Assembly (NCBI GenBank): GCA_963814905.1
Contig: CAWFEM010000021.1
Coordinates: 124,001-188,000, forward strand
Reading direction: 5' to 3'
Source: DASWJZ01 sp963814905
GTDB lineage: Bacteria; Pseudomonadota; Alphaproteobacteria; Rhizobiales; Afifellaceae
DNA: 64,000 nt
The position numbers were made by a program, and so were the translations under genes. Positions within the stretch are counted from its first letter, which is position 1, and each line of letters starts with the position of its first letter. Under the pieces are notes generated by a model. The model ran no database searches and was not told the DNA's origin. It worked only from the letters and a program-made list of their open reading frames with translations. Positions 36,647 through 45,369 of this stretch are shown in pieces.

Positions 36647-37401
36647 AGAAGCTCGAAGATGCGGGTCGGCCGGACCGACCACGGCCATTTCCAGAAGGCC
36701 CAGGCCGGGGCGCCGTTGACGGAGAAGAAGATGATCTCCGCGCGGCCGATCAGGTTCTCCGCCGGCACGAAGCCCACCGGTCCGTCGAGGAAACGACTGT
36801 CCTGGGAATTGTCGCGGTTGTCGCCCATCATGAAATAATGGTCGGGCGGCACCTCGTAGACCTTCGTGTTGTCGCCGGGGCCGCTCTCCGTCATGTCGAG
36901 CGTGATGTAGCTGACGCCGTTCGGCAGTGTCTCGCGATATTCCTTGATCGGACCGGTGGCGCCGAAGCGCCCTTCGCCTTCCCACTCGCCCGCCGGCTCG
37001 CGCTTCACCGCTTCGTCGTTGATGTAGAGGATGCCGTCGCGCACCTGGATGCGGTCACCCGGAAGCCCGATCACGCGCTTGATGTAGTCGGTGTCGGGTT
37101 CGCGCGGGGGACGGAAGACGGCGATGTCGCCGCGCGTCGGCCCCGCACCTTCCCAGATGCGCCCGTGGATGAAGGAGAAATCGACCGGAAAGGAGTAGCG
37201 GCTGTAGCCGTAGGAGAATTTCGAGACGAACAGATAGTCGCCGATCAGAAGCGTCGGCTCCATGGAGCCGGAAGGGATGTTGAAGGGGTGGAAGAGGAAA
37301 GTTCGGAAAATGAGGGCGATCAGAAGCGCCTCGATGACGATCTTGACCGTCTCCCATACGCCGCCCTCTTTCGCCTTATCGCTGGCGCTTCGCTCTGCCA
37401 C
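36643..37401 (-). CDS. lepB: Signal peptidase I
   Basis: This inner-membrane serine protease removes signal peptides from exported proteins. The 252-residue protein has a membrane anchor (IVIEALLIALIFRTFLFHPF), the catalytic serine in NIPSGSMEPTLLIGDYLFVS, the lysine region (DYIKRVIGLPGDRIQVRDG) and the box GDNRDNSQDSRF. The GTG at 37401 is chosen because GGAG lies eight bases upstream; another GTG two codons earlier is possible. It is followed by rnc (4-base overlap) and era. Confidence 0.95.
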   Translation of the reverse strand: MAERSASDKAKEGGVWETVKIVIEALLIALIFRTFLFHPFNIPSGSMEPTLLIGDYLFVSKFSYGYSRYSFPVDFSFIHGRIWEGAGPTRGDIAVFRPPREPDTDYIKRVIGLPGDRIQVRDGILYINDEAVKREPAGEWEGEGRFGATGPIKEYRETLPNGVSYITLDMTESGPGDNTKVYEVPPDHYFMMGDNRDNSQDSRFLDGPVGFVPAENLIGRAEIIFFSVNGAPAWAFWKWPWSVRPTRIFELL

Positions 37402-37503
37402 GCTCACGGCTCCGTCCTGATTCTGGATAGGGTTTAGCGGCCCGTTTCCCCCGCCGCAATTGCGGCGGGGGGCGTGCGCGCGCAATGCGGCGCCTTTGCG
37501 GCG

Positions 37504-37911
37504 CTATTTTGCCCCGTCAGGCACGGCCTCGATGACCACAAAGGCCTGCGCGAGCGGGAAATCGTCGGTGATCGTGAGGTGGATCACGGGGGTCATGCCC
37601 TCCGGCACGATCACTCCCAGCCGCTCCGCTGCCCCGCCGGTCAAGGCCATGGTCGGCTTGCCGGAGCGCAGATTGACCACCCCCATGTCGCGCCAATAAA
37701 CGCCTGAGTGGAGCCCGGTTCCGAGCGCTTTCGCGCAGGCCTCCTTGGCCGCGAAGCGCTTGGCATAGGATGCGGCGCGCAGCCTCCGGCCGTCCGATTT
37801 CTTGCGCTCGATTTCCGTGAAGACGCGGCCGACGAACCGCTCGCCGTAGCGCTCCAGCGTCTTTTCCACCCGCCGGATGTCGATCAGGTCGCTGCCGATC
37901 CCGACGATCAT
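37504..37911 (-). CDS. acpS: Holo-[acyl-carrier-protein] synthase
   Basis: This 135-residue enzyme transfers 4'-phosphopantetheine from CoA to acyl carrier protein. It starts MIVGIGSDLIDIRRVEKTLE and carries the magnesium-binding RRLRAASYAKRFAAKEACAK region. The start overlaps the pdxJ stop by 4 bases, so it is translationally coupled with pdxJ. lepB follows after about 100 bases. Confidence 0.96.
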   Translation of the reverse strand: MIVGIGSDLIDIRRVEKTLERYGERFVGRVFTEIERKKSDGRRLRAASYAKRFAAKEACAKALGTGLHSGVYWRDMGVVNLRSGKPTMALTGGAAERLGVIVPEGMTPVIHLTITDDFPLAQAFVVIEAVPDGAK

Positions 37912-38678
37912 GAGGCGGCCGCGTTCAGGGGTAGCCGCGCCTCGTTCATGAGCGCGCGCATACGTCGCACGCTCTGCTCAAGACCCACGAAGATCGCCTC
38001 CCCGATGAGGAAGTGACCGATATTGAGCTCCGCCAGCTCCGGGATGGCGGCGATGGGGCCTACCGTCTCATAGGTGAGGCCGTGGCCGGCATGCATCTCC
38101 AGTCCGATGGAGGCGCCGTACGCGGCGGCTTCGCGGAGCCGCTCAAGATGCTGCTCCGTCGCCGCCGCGTCGCCGGCGATGGCCGCGTCGCAATAGGCTC
38201 CCGTATGAAGCTCCACCACAGGCGCGCCGAGCATTCTCGCAGCGTCGAGCTGGCGTTTGTCGGCCTCGATGAAGAGCGACACGCGGATCTTCGCCTCGCC
38301 GAGCCGGTTGACGAAATGCTGCAGGTGGTTGTGGCCGCCGGCGGCGTCGAGCCCGCCTTCCGTCGTGCGCTCCTCGCGCCGCTCCGGGACGATGCACGCC
38401 GCGTGCGGCGCGTGTCGGAGCGCGATGTCGAGCATCTCGTCGGTCGCCGCCATTTCGAGGTTGAGCGGCAGCGTGAGCTCGTGGGTGAGCCGCGTGATGT
38501 CGCCGTCGGTGATGTGGCGGCGGTCCTCCCTGAGATGGGCGGTGATGCCGTCCGCCCCGGCGCGCTCCGCGACAAGCGCCGCGCGAACCGGATCCGGCTG
38601 ATTGCCGCCGCGGGCGTTTCGAACGGTGGCGACATGGTCGATGTTGACGCCGAGACGCAGCGCCGCGGGACGGTTCAA
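37908..38678 (-). CDS. pdxJ: Pyridoxine 5'-phosphate synthase
   Basis: This 256-residue TIM-barrel enzyme condenses 1-deoxyxylulose 5-phosphate with 3-amino-2-oxopropyl phosphate in vitamin B6 synthesis. Typical blocks are LRLGVNIDHVATVRNARG, GADGITAHLREDRRHI, and CIVPERREERTTEGGLDA. It overlaps the DUF2062 gene upstream by 4 bases and acpS downstream by 4 bases. Confidence 0.97.
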   Translation of the reverse strand: MNRPAALRLGVNIDHVATVRNARGGNQPDPVRAALVAERAGADGITAHLREDRRHITDGDITRLTHELTLPLNLEMAATDEMLDIALRHAPHAACIVPERREERTTEGGLDAAGGHNHLQHFVNRLGEAKIRVSLFIEADKRQLDAARMLGAPVVELHTGAYCDAAIAGDAAATEQHLERLREAAAYGASIGLEMHAGHGLTYETVGPIAAIPELAELNIGHFLIGEAIFVGLEQSVRRMRALMNEARLPLNAAAS

Positions 38679-39250
38679 GATTTCCCCCCGGCCATGGCAG
38701 GGGCGCGCGATCCGTTCCGTCGATCGGCGAGGCGCCGGCGGCGCGCTTCCTGATAGGCGGAAACCGCCTTGTTGATAACAAGGTAGGTGATCGAGCCCAA
38801 GACCAGCCCGATCGGAACCGAGCCGACGAACATCGGCCCGATGAGAGGCACGATGTCGATCAGCGGCTTGTGCATGATGTCCTGCTCAAGCGCCGGCGGC
38901 GGCATGCGGGTCACGCCCCTCAGGATGAAATGACCGATCTGATAGGTGGTCGCCCAGATGATCGGAAAGGTCAGCGGATTGCCAATCGACGTGGCAAGGA
39001 CGCCGGCGATTGCGTTGGCGCCGATCAGCCACGCGACGGCGAACGTGATCAGGAGATGAAAGCCGAGGAGCGGTGTCATCGAAATGAAGATCCCGACTGC
39101 CGCCCCAAGGGCGATGGCGTGCGGCGTTCCGGAAAGTCGCAGAATGCGTTTCAGGTAATAGAGCGTCGAGCGGCGCCAACTCACACGCGGCCACAGCCAC
39201 AATCTGAGGCGTGCCCAAAATCCCTGCGCTTCGCGGCGCCTGAACAGCAT
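38675..39250 (-). CDS. DUF2062 domain-containing membrane protein
   Basis: This 191-residue inner-membrane protein has a basic, tryptophan-rich N-terminus (FWARLRLWLWPRVSWRRSTL), then DUF2062 with membrane segments (HAIALGAAVGIFISMTPLLG, FAVAWLIGANAIAGVLATSI) and a further one near IGPMFVGSVPIGLVLGSITY. The function is unknown. Its position between rel and pdxJ is a familiar arrangement in this group. The ATG at 39250 starts the conserved region. Confidence 0.88.
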   Translation of the reverse strand: MLFRRREAQGFWARLRLWLWPRVSWRRSTLYYLKRILRLSGTPHAIALGAAVGIFISMTPLLGFHLLITFAVAWLIGANAIAGVLATSIGNPLTFPIIWATTYQIGHFILRGVTRMPPPALEQDIMHKPLIDIVPLIGPMFVGSVPIGLVLGSITYLVINKAVSAYQEARRRRLADRRNGSRAPAMAGGKS

Positions 39251-39284
39251 TGCCAATCCTCGTTTCGCCGTCCGTGCCCGGCGG

Positions 39285-41486
39285 CTAGCCGGCAACTCGC
39301 TCCGCGTTGCTGACCACACGCTTTTCGCGCAGACCCGTTACGATCCGGTTCAGATGCTTCAGATTCCATACTTCCAGATCGATTTCGATCTCCGTAAAGT
39401 CGCGCCCCCGACCCAGCATCTTCAGGTTGTCGATGTTGCCGTCGGCGGAGCCGATAACTTCCGCAATGGTGGCAAGCGTGCCCGGCTCGTTCAGCGCCGA
39501 GACGCGGATGCGGGCCGGGAACCGCTCGGTCGAGGTCTCCGAGATGTCCCAGCGCACGTCGACCCAGCGCTCCGGCTCGTCGTCGAAATTGACGAGGCCC
39601 GGCGAATGGATCGGATAGATGGTGATCCCCTCGCCCGGTGTCAGGATGCCGACGATCCGGTCGCCCGGCAGCGCGCCACCGTTCGGCGCGAAGCGCACCG
39701 GCACGTCGGCATCGAACCCGCGGATCGGGATGCCCGTTTCCTCCGCCGGACCTTCGCTCGCCGGCAGGCGGAATTTCAGGCTGGAGCGACCGGACGGCGT
39801 CCACCCTTCGTCGCCGTTCATGCCGGCAGGCGTGACCCGCTCGTCGCGGTGGTCGGGATACATCTCCGCCAACACCGCCTCCGCTGTGATCTGGCCGCGG
39901 CCGACCGCAGCGAGAAGCTCGTCGACGTCGGGCATGTTGAGACGCCCCGCAGCGGCGGTGAGCGCATCTGTCGCGAAGGGCTTTCCCGCCAGCTCGAAGC
40001 GCCGCTCAAGCGTGTGACGGCCAAGCGCCGCATATTGCCGCCGCGCCTGGCTGCGGCTCGCCCGGCGGATCGCGGCGCGCGCCTTGCCGGTCACGACGAT
40101 CGCCTCCCAGGCCGCCGGCGGCCGCTGCACGGATGAGCGGACGATGTCGACCTCGTCGCCGTTCTCAAGCGGCTGGCCGAGTGGCGAAAGCTGCCCGTTC
40201 ACCTTGGCGCCGATGCAGGTGTCGCCGATGTCGGTGTGGACCGCGTAGGCGAAATCGATCGGCGTCGCCCCGCGCGGCAGGGCGATCAGCCGGCCCTTCG
40301 GCGTGAAGCAGAACACCTGGTCCTGGAAAAGCTCCAGCTTGGTGTGCTCCAGGAAATCCTCCGGCGCGTCGCCATGCGCGATCTGCTCCACCGTCTGCCG
40401 CAGCCAGGCATAGGCACGGCTTTCCACCGCCAGCCGGTCGCGGTCGTTGGCAATCCCGTCCTTGTAGAGCGGATGCGCCGCAATGCCGTATTCGGCGATG
40501 CGGTCCATGTCCCGCGTCCGGATCTGCAGCTCAACGCGCTGCCGGCGCGGCCCGATGATGGTGGTGTGGAGCGAGCGATATTCGTTCTGCTTCGGCGTCG
40601 AGATGTAGTCCTTGAAGCGACCCGGAACCATCGGCCAGGCCGTGTGCACGACACCGAGCGCCCGGTAGCAGTCCTCTTCGTTTTCGACGAAGACGCGGAA
40701 GCCGAAGACGTCGGAAAGCTGTTCGAACCCGATCGACTTCCGCTGCATCTTGGAGAAGATCGAATACGGCGTCTTGAGACGGCTCACGATCTCCGCCTCG
40801 ATCCCATGCTTGGTGAGGCGCTCGGAGAGGTCGTCGCGAATGATCTCCACGAGCGGACCGCTCTTTTCGCGCAGCGTTCCGAGCTTGGTGCTGATCGCCT
40901 GGTAGGCCTCCGGATTGAGGACGCGGAAGGAGAGGTCCTCAAGCTCGTCGCGAATGCCCTGCATTCCCATGCGCCCGGCGAGCGGCGCATAGATTTCCAT
41001 TGTCTCCTCGGCGATCCGCGCGCGCTTCTCCTCCGGCATGTGCTCGATCGTGCGCATGTTGTGCAGCCGGTCGGCGAGCTTGACCAGGAGCACGCGGATG
41101 TCCTCCGCGACCGCCAGGAGAAGCTTGCGCAAATTCTCCGCCTGCTGCGCCTCGCGCGTGACGAGTTCCAGGCGCTGCAGCTTGGTGACGCCTTCCACCA
41201 GCTTGCCGATCGATGGACCGAAGAGCTGATTGATCTCGTCGCGCGTCGCGCCGGTGTCCTCGATCGTGTCGTGGAGAAGCGCGGTGACAATGGAGGAATC
41301 GTCGAGCTTGAGATCGGTCAGAATCGCGGCGACTTCGAGCGGATGGGAGAAATAGGGATCGCCGGAGGCGCGCGTCTGCGAACCGTGCTTTTGCATGGCG
41401 TAGACGTAGGCGCGGTTCAACAACTCCTCGTCGACCTGCGGGTTGTAGGCGGCAACCCGTTCGACGAGCTCATATTGGCGCATCAT
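39285..41486 (-). CDS. rel: Bifunctional (p)ppGpp synthetase/hydrolase
   Basis: This 733-residue stringent-response enzyme makes and degrades (p)ppGpp. Order: HD hydrolase (about 25-150; DPYFSHPLEVAAILTDLKL, ALLHDTIEDTGAT), synthetase (about 235-350; RLKTPYSIFSKMQRK, FEQLSDVFGFRVFV, NEYRSLHTTIIGP), TGS (about 385-445; VFCFTPKGRLIALPRGATPI) and C-terminal ACT (about 655-730). The HD motif is intact and the synthetase has the bifunctional-type sequence. Two adjacent ATGs (41486 and 41483) are possible starts. rpoZ lies upstream on the same strand, separated by a strong terminator hairpin. Confidence 0.96.
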   Translation of the reverse strand: MMRQYELVERVAAYNPQVDEELLNRAYVYAMQKHGSQTRASGDPYFSHPLEVAAILTDLKLDDSSIVTALLHDTIEDTGATRDEINQLFGPSIGKLVEGVTKLQRLELVTREAQQAENLRKLLLAVAEDIRVLLVKLADRLHNMRTIEHMPEEKRARIAEETMEIYAPLAGRMGMQGIRDELEDLSFRVLNPEAYQAISTKLGTLREKSGPLVEIIRDDLSERLTKHGIEAEIVSRLKTPYSIFSKMQRKSIGFEQLSDVFGFRVFVENEEDCYRALGVVHTAWPMVPGRFKDYISTPKQNEYRSLHTTIIGPRRQRVELQIRTRDMDRIAEYGIAAHPLYKDGIANDRDRLAVESRAYAWLRQTVEQIAHGDAPEDFLEHTKLELFQDQVFCFTPKGRLIALPRGATPIDFAYAVHTDIGDTCIGAKVNGQLSPLGQPLENGDEVDIVRSSVQRPPAAWEAIVVTGKARAAIRRASRSQARRQYAALGRHTLERRFELAGKPFATDALTAAAGRLNMPDVDELLAAVGRGQITAEAVLAEMYPDHRDERVTPAGMNGDEGWTPSGRSSLKFRLPASEGPAEETGIPIRGFDADVPVRFAPNGGALPGDRIVGILTPGEGITIYPIHSPGLVNFDDEPERWVDVRWDISETSTERFPARIRVSALNEPGTLATIAEVIGSADGNIDNLKMLGRGRDFTEIEIDLEVWNLKHLNRIVTGLREKRVVSNAERVAG

Positions 41487-41612
41487 CGCCGGCAGTCCCA
41501 AGGGAAGCGAAAAGTGCCTCCCGGATCAATAATATAGGTATCCGGGCGACAGTTGCATCCCGGTGAACGTCCGGGCAATGGGCGGCGCGGCGAAAACGTC
41601 TCGTCGAACGCG

Positions 41613-41640
41613 AAAACGCCGCCCGAGGGGGCGGCGTTTT
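41613..41640 (-). terminator. Terminator between rpoZ and rel
   Basis: A perfect 12-bp inverted repeat (41613-41624 with 41629-41640, loop GAGG) has four A/T pairs at its base that supply the T run on either strand. It sits 18 bases beyond the rpoZ stop, so it should end or attenuate rpoZ transcription before rel. Confidence 0.85.
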
Positions 41641-41658
41641 TGGTCCGGTCAGCGAGGC

Positions 41659-42030
41659 TCAGTCGTCGCGGCGTTCCGGCGGATCGATGCTCTCCAGCCC
41701 GCGCAGGAGCTCCTCCTCCGACATGCGGTCGAAGGTGATCTCCGTATCTTCCTCCGGGGCATCGGCCTCGATCGGGGTCGGCGACGGTTCCGGCTCGTCC
41801 ACCTCGACGTATTTCTGCAACGAGTGGATGAGATCCTCGTTCAGATCCTCCGGCGAGACGGTCTCGTCCGCGATCTCGCGGAGCGCCACGACAGGGTTTT
41901 TATCGTTCTCGCGGTCGACCGTCAGCGGCGACCCGTTGGAAATCATCCGCGCCCGGTGCGCCGAAAGCAGCACCAGTTCGAAGCGGTTCGTAACCTTGTC
42001 TACGCAGTCCTCGACGGTAATGCGCGCCAT
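41659..42030 (-). CDS. rpoZ: RNA polymerase omega subunit
   Basis: This 123-residue omega subunit helps assemble and stabilise RNA polymerase and, in many bacteria, forms part of a ppGpp site. The conserved N-terminal part is ARITVEDCVDKVTNRFELVL, then LSAHRARMISNG and NDKNPVVALREIA. The C-terminal half is acidic, as is usual in alphaproteobacteria. It is divergent from the NYN gene with a 169-base gap. Confidence 0.95.
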   Translation of the reverse strand: MARITVEDCVDKVTNRFELVLLSAHRARMISNGSPLTVDRENDKNPVVALREIADETVSPEDLNEDLIHSLQKYVEVDEPEPSPTPIEADAPEEDTEITFDRMSEEELLRGLESIDPPERRDD

Positions 42031-42199
42031 GGAGGCAATCTCCAGTTTTGGGGAATTGGCGCCTGATTAAGGGGTAAGATCGGCTTTTTCAAGGTGTGCC
42101 TCCCCTTATCCTCCCTCTTGCGAACACCCCCACCATTCTTTATCCGGCGTCCGATTGCACTTCGCCGTTATTGCGTCTGACCGATTCCCGGAGCTTCCA

Positions 42200-42793
42200 A
42201 TGTTCGATCCCCGTGAGAAGATCGCCGTCCTGATCGACGGCGCCAACCTCTATTCCGCCTCCCGCTCGCTCGGCTTCGATATCGATTACCGGCGTCTTCT
42301 CAACGACTTCCGGCAGAAGGGCTATCTCGTGCGCGCGGTCTATTACACCGCCCTCGCCGAGGACCAGGAGTACTCGTCGCTGCGTCCGCTGATCGATTGG
42401 CTCGACTACAACGGCTACCGCGTGGTCACCAAGCCGATCAAGGAATTCACCGACGCCCAGGGGCGCCGCAAGGTTAAGGGCAACATGGACATCGAGCTCG
42501 CCGTGGACGCCATGGAGATGGCCGACCATATCGACCATTTCGTGCTGTTCTCCGGCGACGGTGACTTCCGCAGCCTCGTTGAGGCGCTGCAGCGCAAGGG
42601 CAAGAAGGTGACCGTCGCCTCCACGCTGCGCACCCAGCCGCCGATGATCGCCGACGACCTGCGCCGGCAAGCCGACCACTTCCTCGAGCTTTCCTCGCTC
42701 GCGGAGTCGGTCGGGCGCGATCCCGCGACCCGGCCGCAGCGCCCGGCCCGCGCCTTCGACGACGAAGACGAGGACGAATACGAGGAGCTCTGA
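42200..42793 (+). CDS. NYN domain-containing protein (LabA/DUF88-like)
   Basis: This 197-residue protein has a PIN-like nuclease fold. The acidic residues are in KIAVLIDGANLYSASRSLGF, KGNMDIELAVDAMEMAD and LFSGDGDFRSLVEALQRKGK. NYN proteins are predicted ribonucleases acting on RNA; the in vivo target is unknown. The C-terminal 25 residues are acidic (FDDEDEDEYEEL). The ATG at 42200 is chosen because the NYN domain begins directly after it. The uracil-DNA glycosylase gene follows 25 bases later. Confidence 0.92.
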   Translation: MFDPREKIAVLIDGANLYSASRSLGFDIDYRRLLNDFRQKGYLVRAVYYTALAEDQEYSSLRPLIDWLDYNGYRVVTKPIKEFTDAQGRRKVKGNMDIELAVDAMEMADHIDHFVLFSGDGDFRSLVEALQRKGKKVTVASTLRTQPPMIADDLRRQADHFLELSSLAESVGRDPATRPQRPARAFDDEDEDEYEEL

Positions 42794-42818
42794 GGGCACG
42801 CTCCTAAGAGGCGGGGCA

Positions 42819-43481
42819 GTGAACCGGACGACAGCACCTTTCGACGCGAGCACCGACCCGCCCCGCGATTGCCCGCTCTGTCCCCGTCTCGTCGCTTTCC
42901 GTGAGCTTTGGCGTGAAAAGGAGCCGGGCTGGCACAATGCACCCGTCCCGACGTTCGGCGAAAGCGACTCCCGCCTCCTGATCGTCGGGCTCGCCCCGGG
43001 CCTGCGCGGCGCCAACCGCACCGGCCGTCCGTTCACCGGCGATTTCGCCGGCGACCTCCTCTATGCGACGCTGTTGAAGTTCGGCTTCGCCAAGGGCACC
43101 TACCGTGCCGATCCGGCGGACGGGCTGACGCTCGTCGATTGCGCGATCGCCAACGGCGTCGCCTGCGTACCGCCGGAGAACAAGCCCAACACGATGGAGA
43201 TCAACACCTGCCGCCGGTTCCTGCAGGCGAAGATCGCGCGGCGAAAAAAGCTTGAGGCGATCGTCGTCCTCGGCCGCATCGCGCATGACACCACCGTGCG
43301 CGCGCTCGGCGAGAAACCGTCGCGCTTTCCCTTCGCGCACGGCGCGCTGCATGAGGTGGGGGAGCTCCGCCTCTACGACAGCTACCATTGCTCCCGCTAC
43401 AATACGAATACCGGCGTGCTCACGACGGAGATGTTCGAGGCGGTGTTCGCGCGCGTGCGGGAAGACATCGTTTTCCGCTAG
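42819..43481 (+). CDS. Uracil-DNA glycosylase, family 5 (UDGb-like)
   Basis: This 220-residue DNA repair glycosylase has an iron-sulfur-type N-terminal cysteine pair in DCPLCPRLVAFRE, then LIVGLAPGLRGANRTGRPFT, the block NGVACVPPENKPNTMEINTC with the other cysteines, and the late YDSYHCSRYNTNTGVLT. This pattern is typical of UDGb (family 5), which removes uracil and other deaminated bases. The GTG at 42819 starts the family sequence. It probably shares a transcript with the NYN gene. Confidence 0.92.
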   Translation: MNRTTAPFDASTDPPRDCPLCPRLVAFRELWREKEPGWHNAPVPTFGESDSRLLIVGLAPGLRGANRTGRPFTGDFAGDLLYATLLKFGFAKGTYRADPADGLTLVDCAIANGVACVPPENKPNTMEINTCRRFLQAKIARRKKLEAIVVLGRIAHDTTVRALGEKPSRFPFAHGALHEVGELRLYDSYHCSRYNTNTGVLTTEMFEAVFARVREDIVFR

Positions 43482-43499
43482 GAGGGTTTCGGATTCTCG

Positions 43500-43544
43500 A
43501 TGCCGACCATTTCCTACTTCTACGGAATCTTCGTGCGGATGTAG
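43500..43544 (+). pseudogene. DUF4160 gene remnant (14 codons)
   Basis: The frame reads MPTISYFYGIFVRM and then TAG. This is the typical start of DUF4160 proteins, which usually continue with a histidine-rich region for about 60-70 more residues. DUF4160 genes are normally followed directly by DUF2442 genes, exactly as here. The remainder of the gene is absent, since only 30 bases separate this stop from the DUF2442 start, so an internal deletion is inferred. Confidence 0.6.
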
Positions 43545-43574
43545 AGCCGCTGGAGCGCATACCGGGCCTAGACC

Positions 43575-43838
43575 ATGATGAAAGTCACTGACATCAAGCG
43601 CTTGGACGGTCACCGTCTCAGAATCCGGTTTTCGGACAACTCATTCGGCGAGCACGACTTCTCGGCGATGGTGAACGAGCCAGGCCCATTGCTGGACCCC
43701 CTGCGCGACCCGCAATATTTCGCGCGCGTATTCCTGGATTTCGGAGCACCCACCTGGCCGAACGGTTTCGACATCGCGCCGGAATGGCTGCGCCGTGAGA
43801 TGGAGACGGCAGGCGAACTCAGACGCGACGCGGCCTGA
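43575..43838 (+). CDS. DUF2442 domain-containing protein
   Basis: This 87-residue protein starts MKVTDIKRLDGHRLRIRFSD, with DFSAMVNEPGPLLDPLRDPQ and TWPNGFDIAPEWLRREM, the DUF2442 pattern. Such proteins are commonly paired with DUF4160 in a presumed toxin-antitoxin-like module. The DUF4160 partner upstream is only a stub here. Two adjacent ATGs (43575 and 43578) are possible starts. It converges with smpB, 3 bases apart. Confidence 0.88.
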   Translation: MMKVTDIKRLDGHRLRIRFSDNSFGEHDFSAMVNEPGPLLDPLRDPQYFARVFLDFGAPTWPNGFDIAPEWLRREMETAGELRRDAA

Positions 43839-43841
43839 ACC

Positions 43842-44324
43842 TCACCCCTTCTCCCGCATCAGCCGGCCTTTCTCGCGCTGCCAGTCGCGCTGCTTCTCCG
43901 TCTCGCGCTTGTCGTGCAGTTTCTTGCCCTGCGCCAGCGCGATCTCGACCTTCGCCCGTCCGCGATCGTTGAAGTAGAGCTTGAGCGGCACGATGGTCAT
44001 GCCCTCGCGGTCGACCGCGCCCATGAGCTTTTCGATCTGCCGCTTGTGCAGGAGCAGCTTCCGCGGCCGCCGCGGCTCGTGATTGAAACGGCTCGCCTGC
44101 TGGTATTCCGGAATCGTCGCGTTGACGAGCCAGACCTCGCCGCGCTCGGGACTGACGTAGGACTCGCCGATCGTCGCCTTGCTCTGACGCAGGCTCTTCA
44201 CCTCCGTCCCGACAAGCTGGACGCCGGCCTCGAAGGTCTCGCCTATCGCGTAGTTGAAGCGGGCCTTGCGGTTTACGGCGATCGTCTTGCGGCCGGTCTC
44301 GTCCTTCTTCTTTTTTGTCGCCAT
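43842..44324 (-). CDS. smpB: SsrA-binding protein SmpB
   Basis: This 160-residue partner of tmRNA in ribosome rescue shows NRKARFNYAIGETFEAGVQL, VGTEVKSLRQSKATIGESYV and the basic C-terminal tail LAQGKKLHDKRETEKQRDW. It follows dapA after 4 bases on the same strand, the usual dapA-smpB pair of this bacterial group. Confidence 0.97.
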   Translation of the reverse strand: MATKKKKDETGRKTIAVNRKARFNYAIGETFEAGVQLVGTEVKSLRQSKATIGESYVSPERGEVWLVNATIPEYQQASRFNHEPRRPRKLLLHKRQIEKLMGAVDREGMTIVPLKLYFNDRGRAKVEIALAQGKKLHDKRETEKQRDWQREKGRLMREKG

Positions 44325-44328
44325 CGCC

Positions 44329-45207
44329 TCAGTTCAAAAGCCCGGCGTGCCGCATGGCGCCGTCCACCTCCGCGCGCGTCTCCGGGCCGACCGTCACGAT
44401 CGGCGAGCGCACGTCCTCGCACATGTGCCCAAGCCGCGACAGCGCATACTTCGTGGGCGCCGGGCTCGGCTCGAGGAAGAGCGCGCGGTGCAGCGGCATC
44501 AGCCGATCCTGGTAGACGAGCGCGGTGGCATAGTCGCCGGCGAGGCACGCCGTCTGGAATTCCGCGCAGAGCTTCGGCGCGACATTGGCGGTGACGGAGA
44601 TGCAGCCGCGTCCGCCATGCGCCATGAAGCCGAGCGCCGTCGGGTCCTCGCCGGAAAGCTGGATGAAGTCCGGTCCCATCGCCTGCCGCTGCAGGCTGAC
44701 GCGCGCCAGGTTGGCGGTCGCGTCCTTCACGCCGACGATGTTCTCGCAATCATGGAAGAGGGTGGCCATCGTCTCCACGCTCATGTCGATGATGGAGCGC
44801 GGCGGGATGTTGTAGATGACGAGCGGAATGGAAATCGCGTCAGCGACCGCCTTGAAGTGCGCGTAGAGGCCGCGCTGGCTCGGCTTGTTGTAATAGGGTG
44901 TGACGACGAGCACGCCGTCGGCGCCCGCCTGCTCCGCATGGACGGCGAGCTCGACCGCCTCCGTCGTGCTGTTGGAGCCGGCGCCGGCGATGACCGGCAC
45001 GCGGCCGTCGGCGACCTCGACGCAGAGCTCCACGACACGGTGGTGTTCCGCATGCGAAAGCGTCGGCGATTCCCCCGTCGTGCCGACCGGAACGAGTCCG
45101 TTCGACCCCTCGCGGATCTGCCAATCCACGAAGGCGCGGAAGGCCTCTTCGTCGAGCGCGCCGTCCCGCATCGGCGTCACCAGCGCCGGGATCGAGCCCT
45201 GGAACAT
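44329..45207 (-). CDS. dapA: 4-hydroxy-tetrahydrodipicolinate synthase
   Basis: This 292-residue TIM-barrel aldolase condenses pyruvate with aspartate semialdehyde at the entry to lysine and diaminopimelate synthesis. It starts MFQGSIPALVTPMRDGALDE, with LVPVGTTGESPTLSHAEH, VTPYYNKPSQRGLYAHFKA, IYNIPPRSIIDMS and the Schiff-base lysine in NIVGVKDATANLAR. The ATG at 45207 has GAGGAAAC directly upstream. It is co-transcribed with smpB and divergent from the transglycosylase gene with a 162-base gap. Confidence 0.97.
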   Translation of the reverse strand: MFQGSIPALVTPMRDGALDEEAFRAFVDWQIREGSNGLVPVGTTGESPTLSHAEHHRVVELCVEVADGRVPVIAGAGSNSTTEAVELAVHAEQAGADGVLVVTPYYNKPSQRGLYAHFKAVADAISIPLVIYNIPPRSIIDMSVETMATLFHDCENIVGVKDATANLARVSLQRQAMGPDFIQLSGEDPTALGFMAHGGRGCISVTANVAPKLCAEFQTACLAGDYATALVYQDRLMPLHRALFLEPSPAPTKYALSRLGHMCEDVRSPIVTVGPETRAEVDGAMRHAGLLN

Positions 45208-45369
45208 TGTTTCCTCGGTCCTCTTCATTTCGCGGGACGATAGTGACGCCCCCTTTGTAGGGCAAGCGTCAACGCACGAGCCGGCGATCCGCCGCGCGGA
45301 CCGGTGCGCTGGAGAAAGCGCTGATTCCCTGCCATGTTACGGTCACGAGCCGATGCTCATGAGTAAGCC

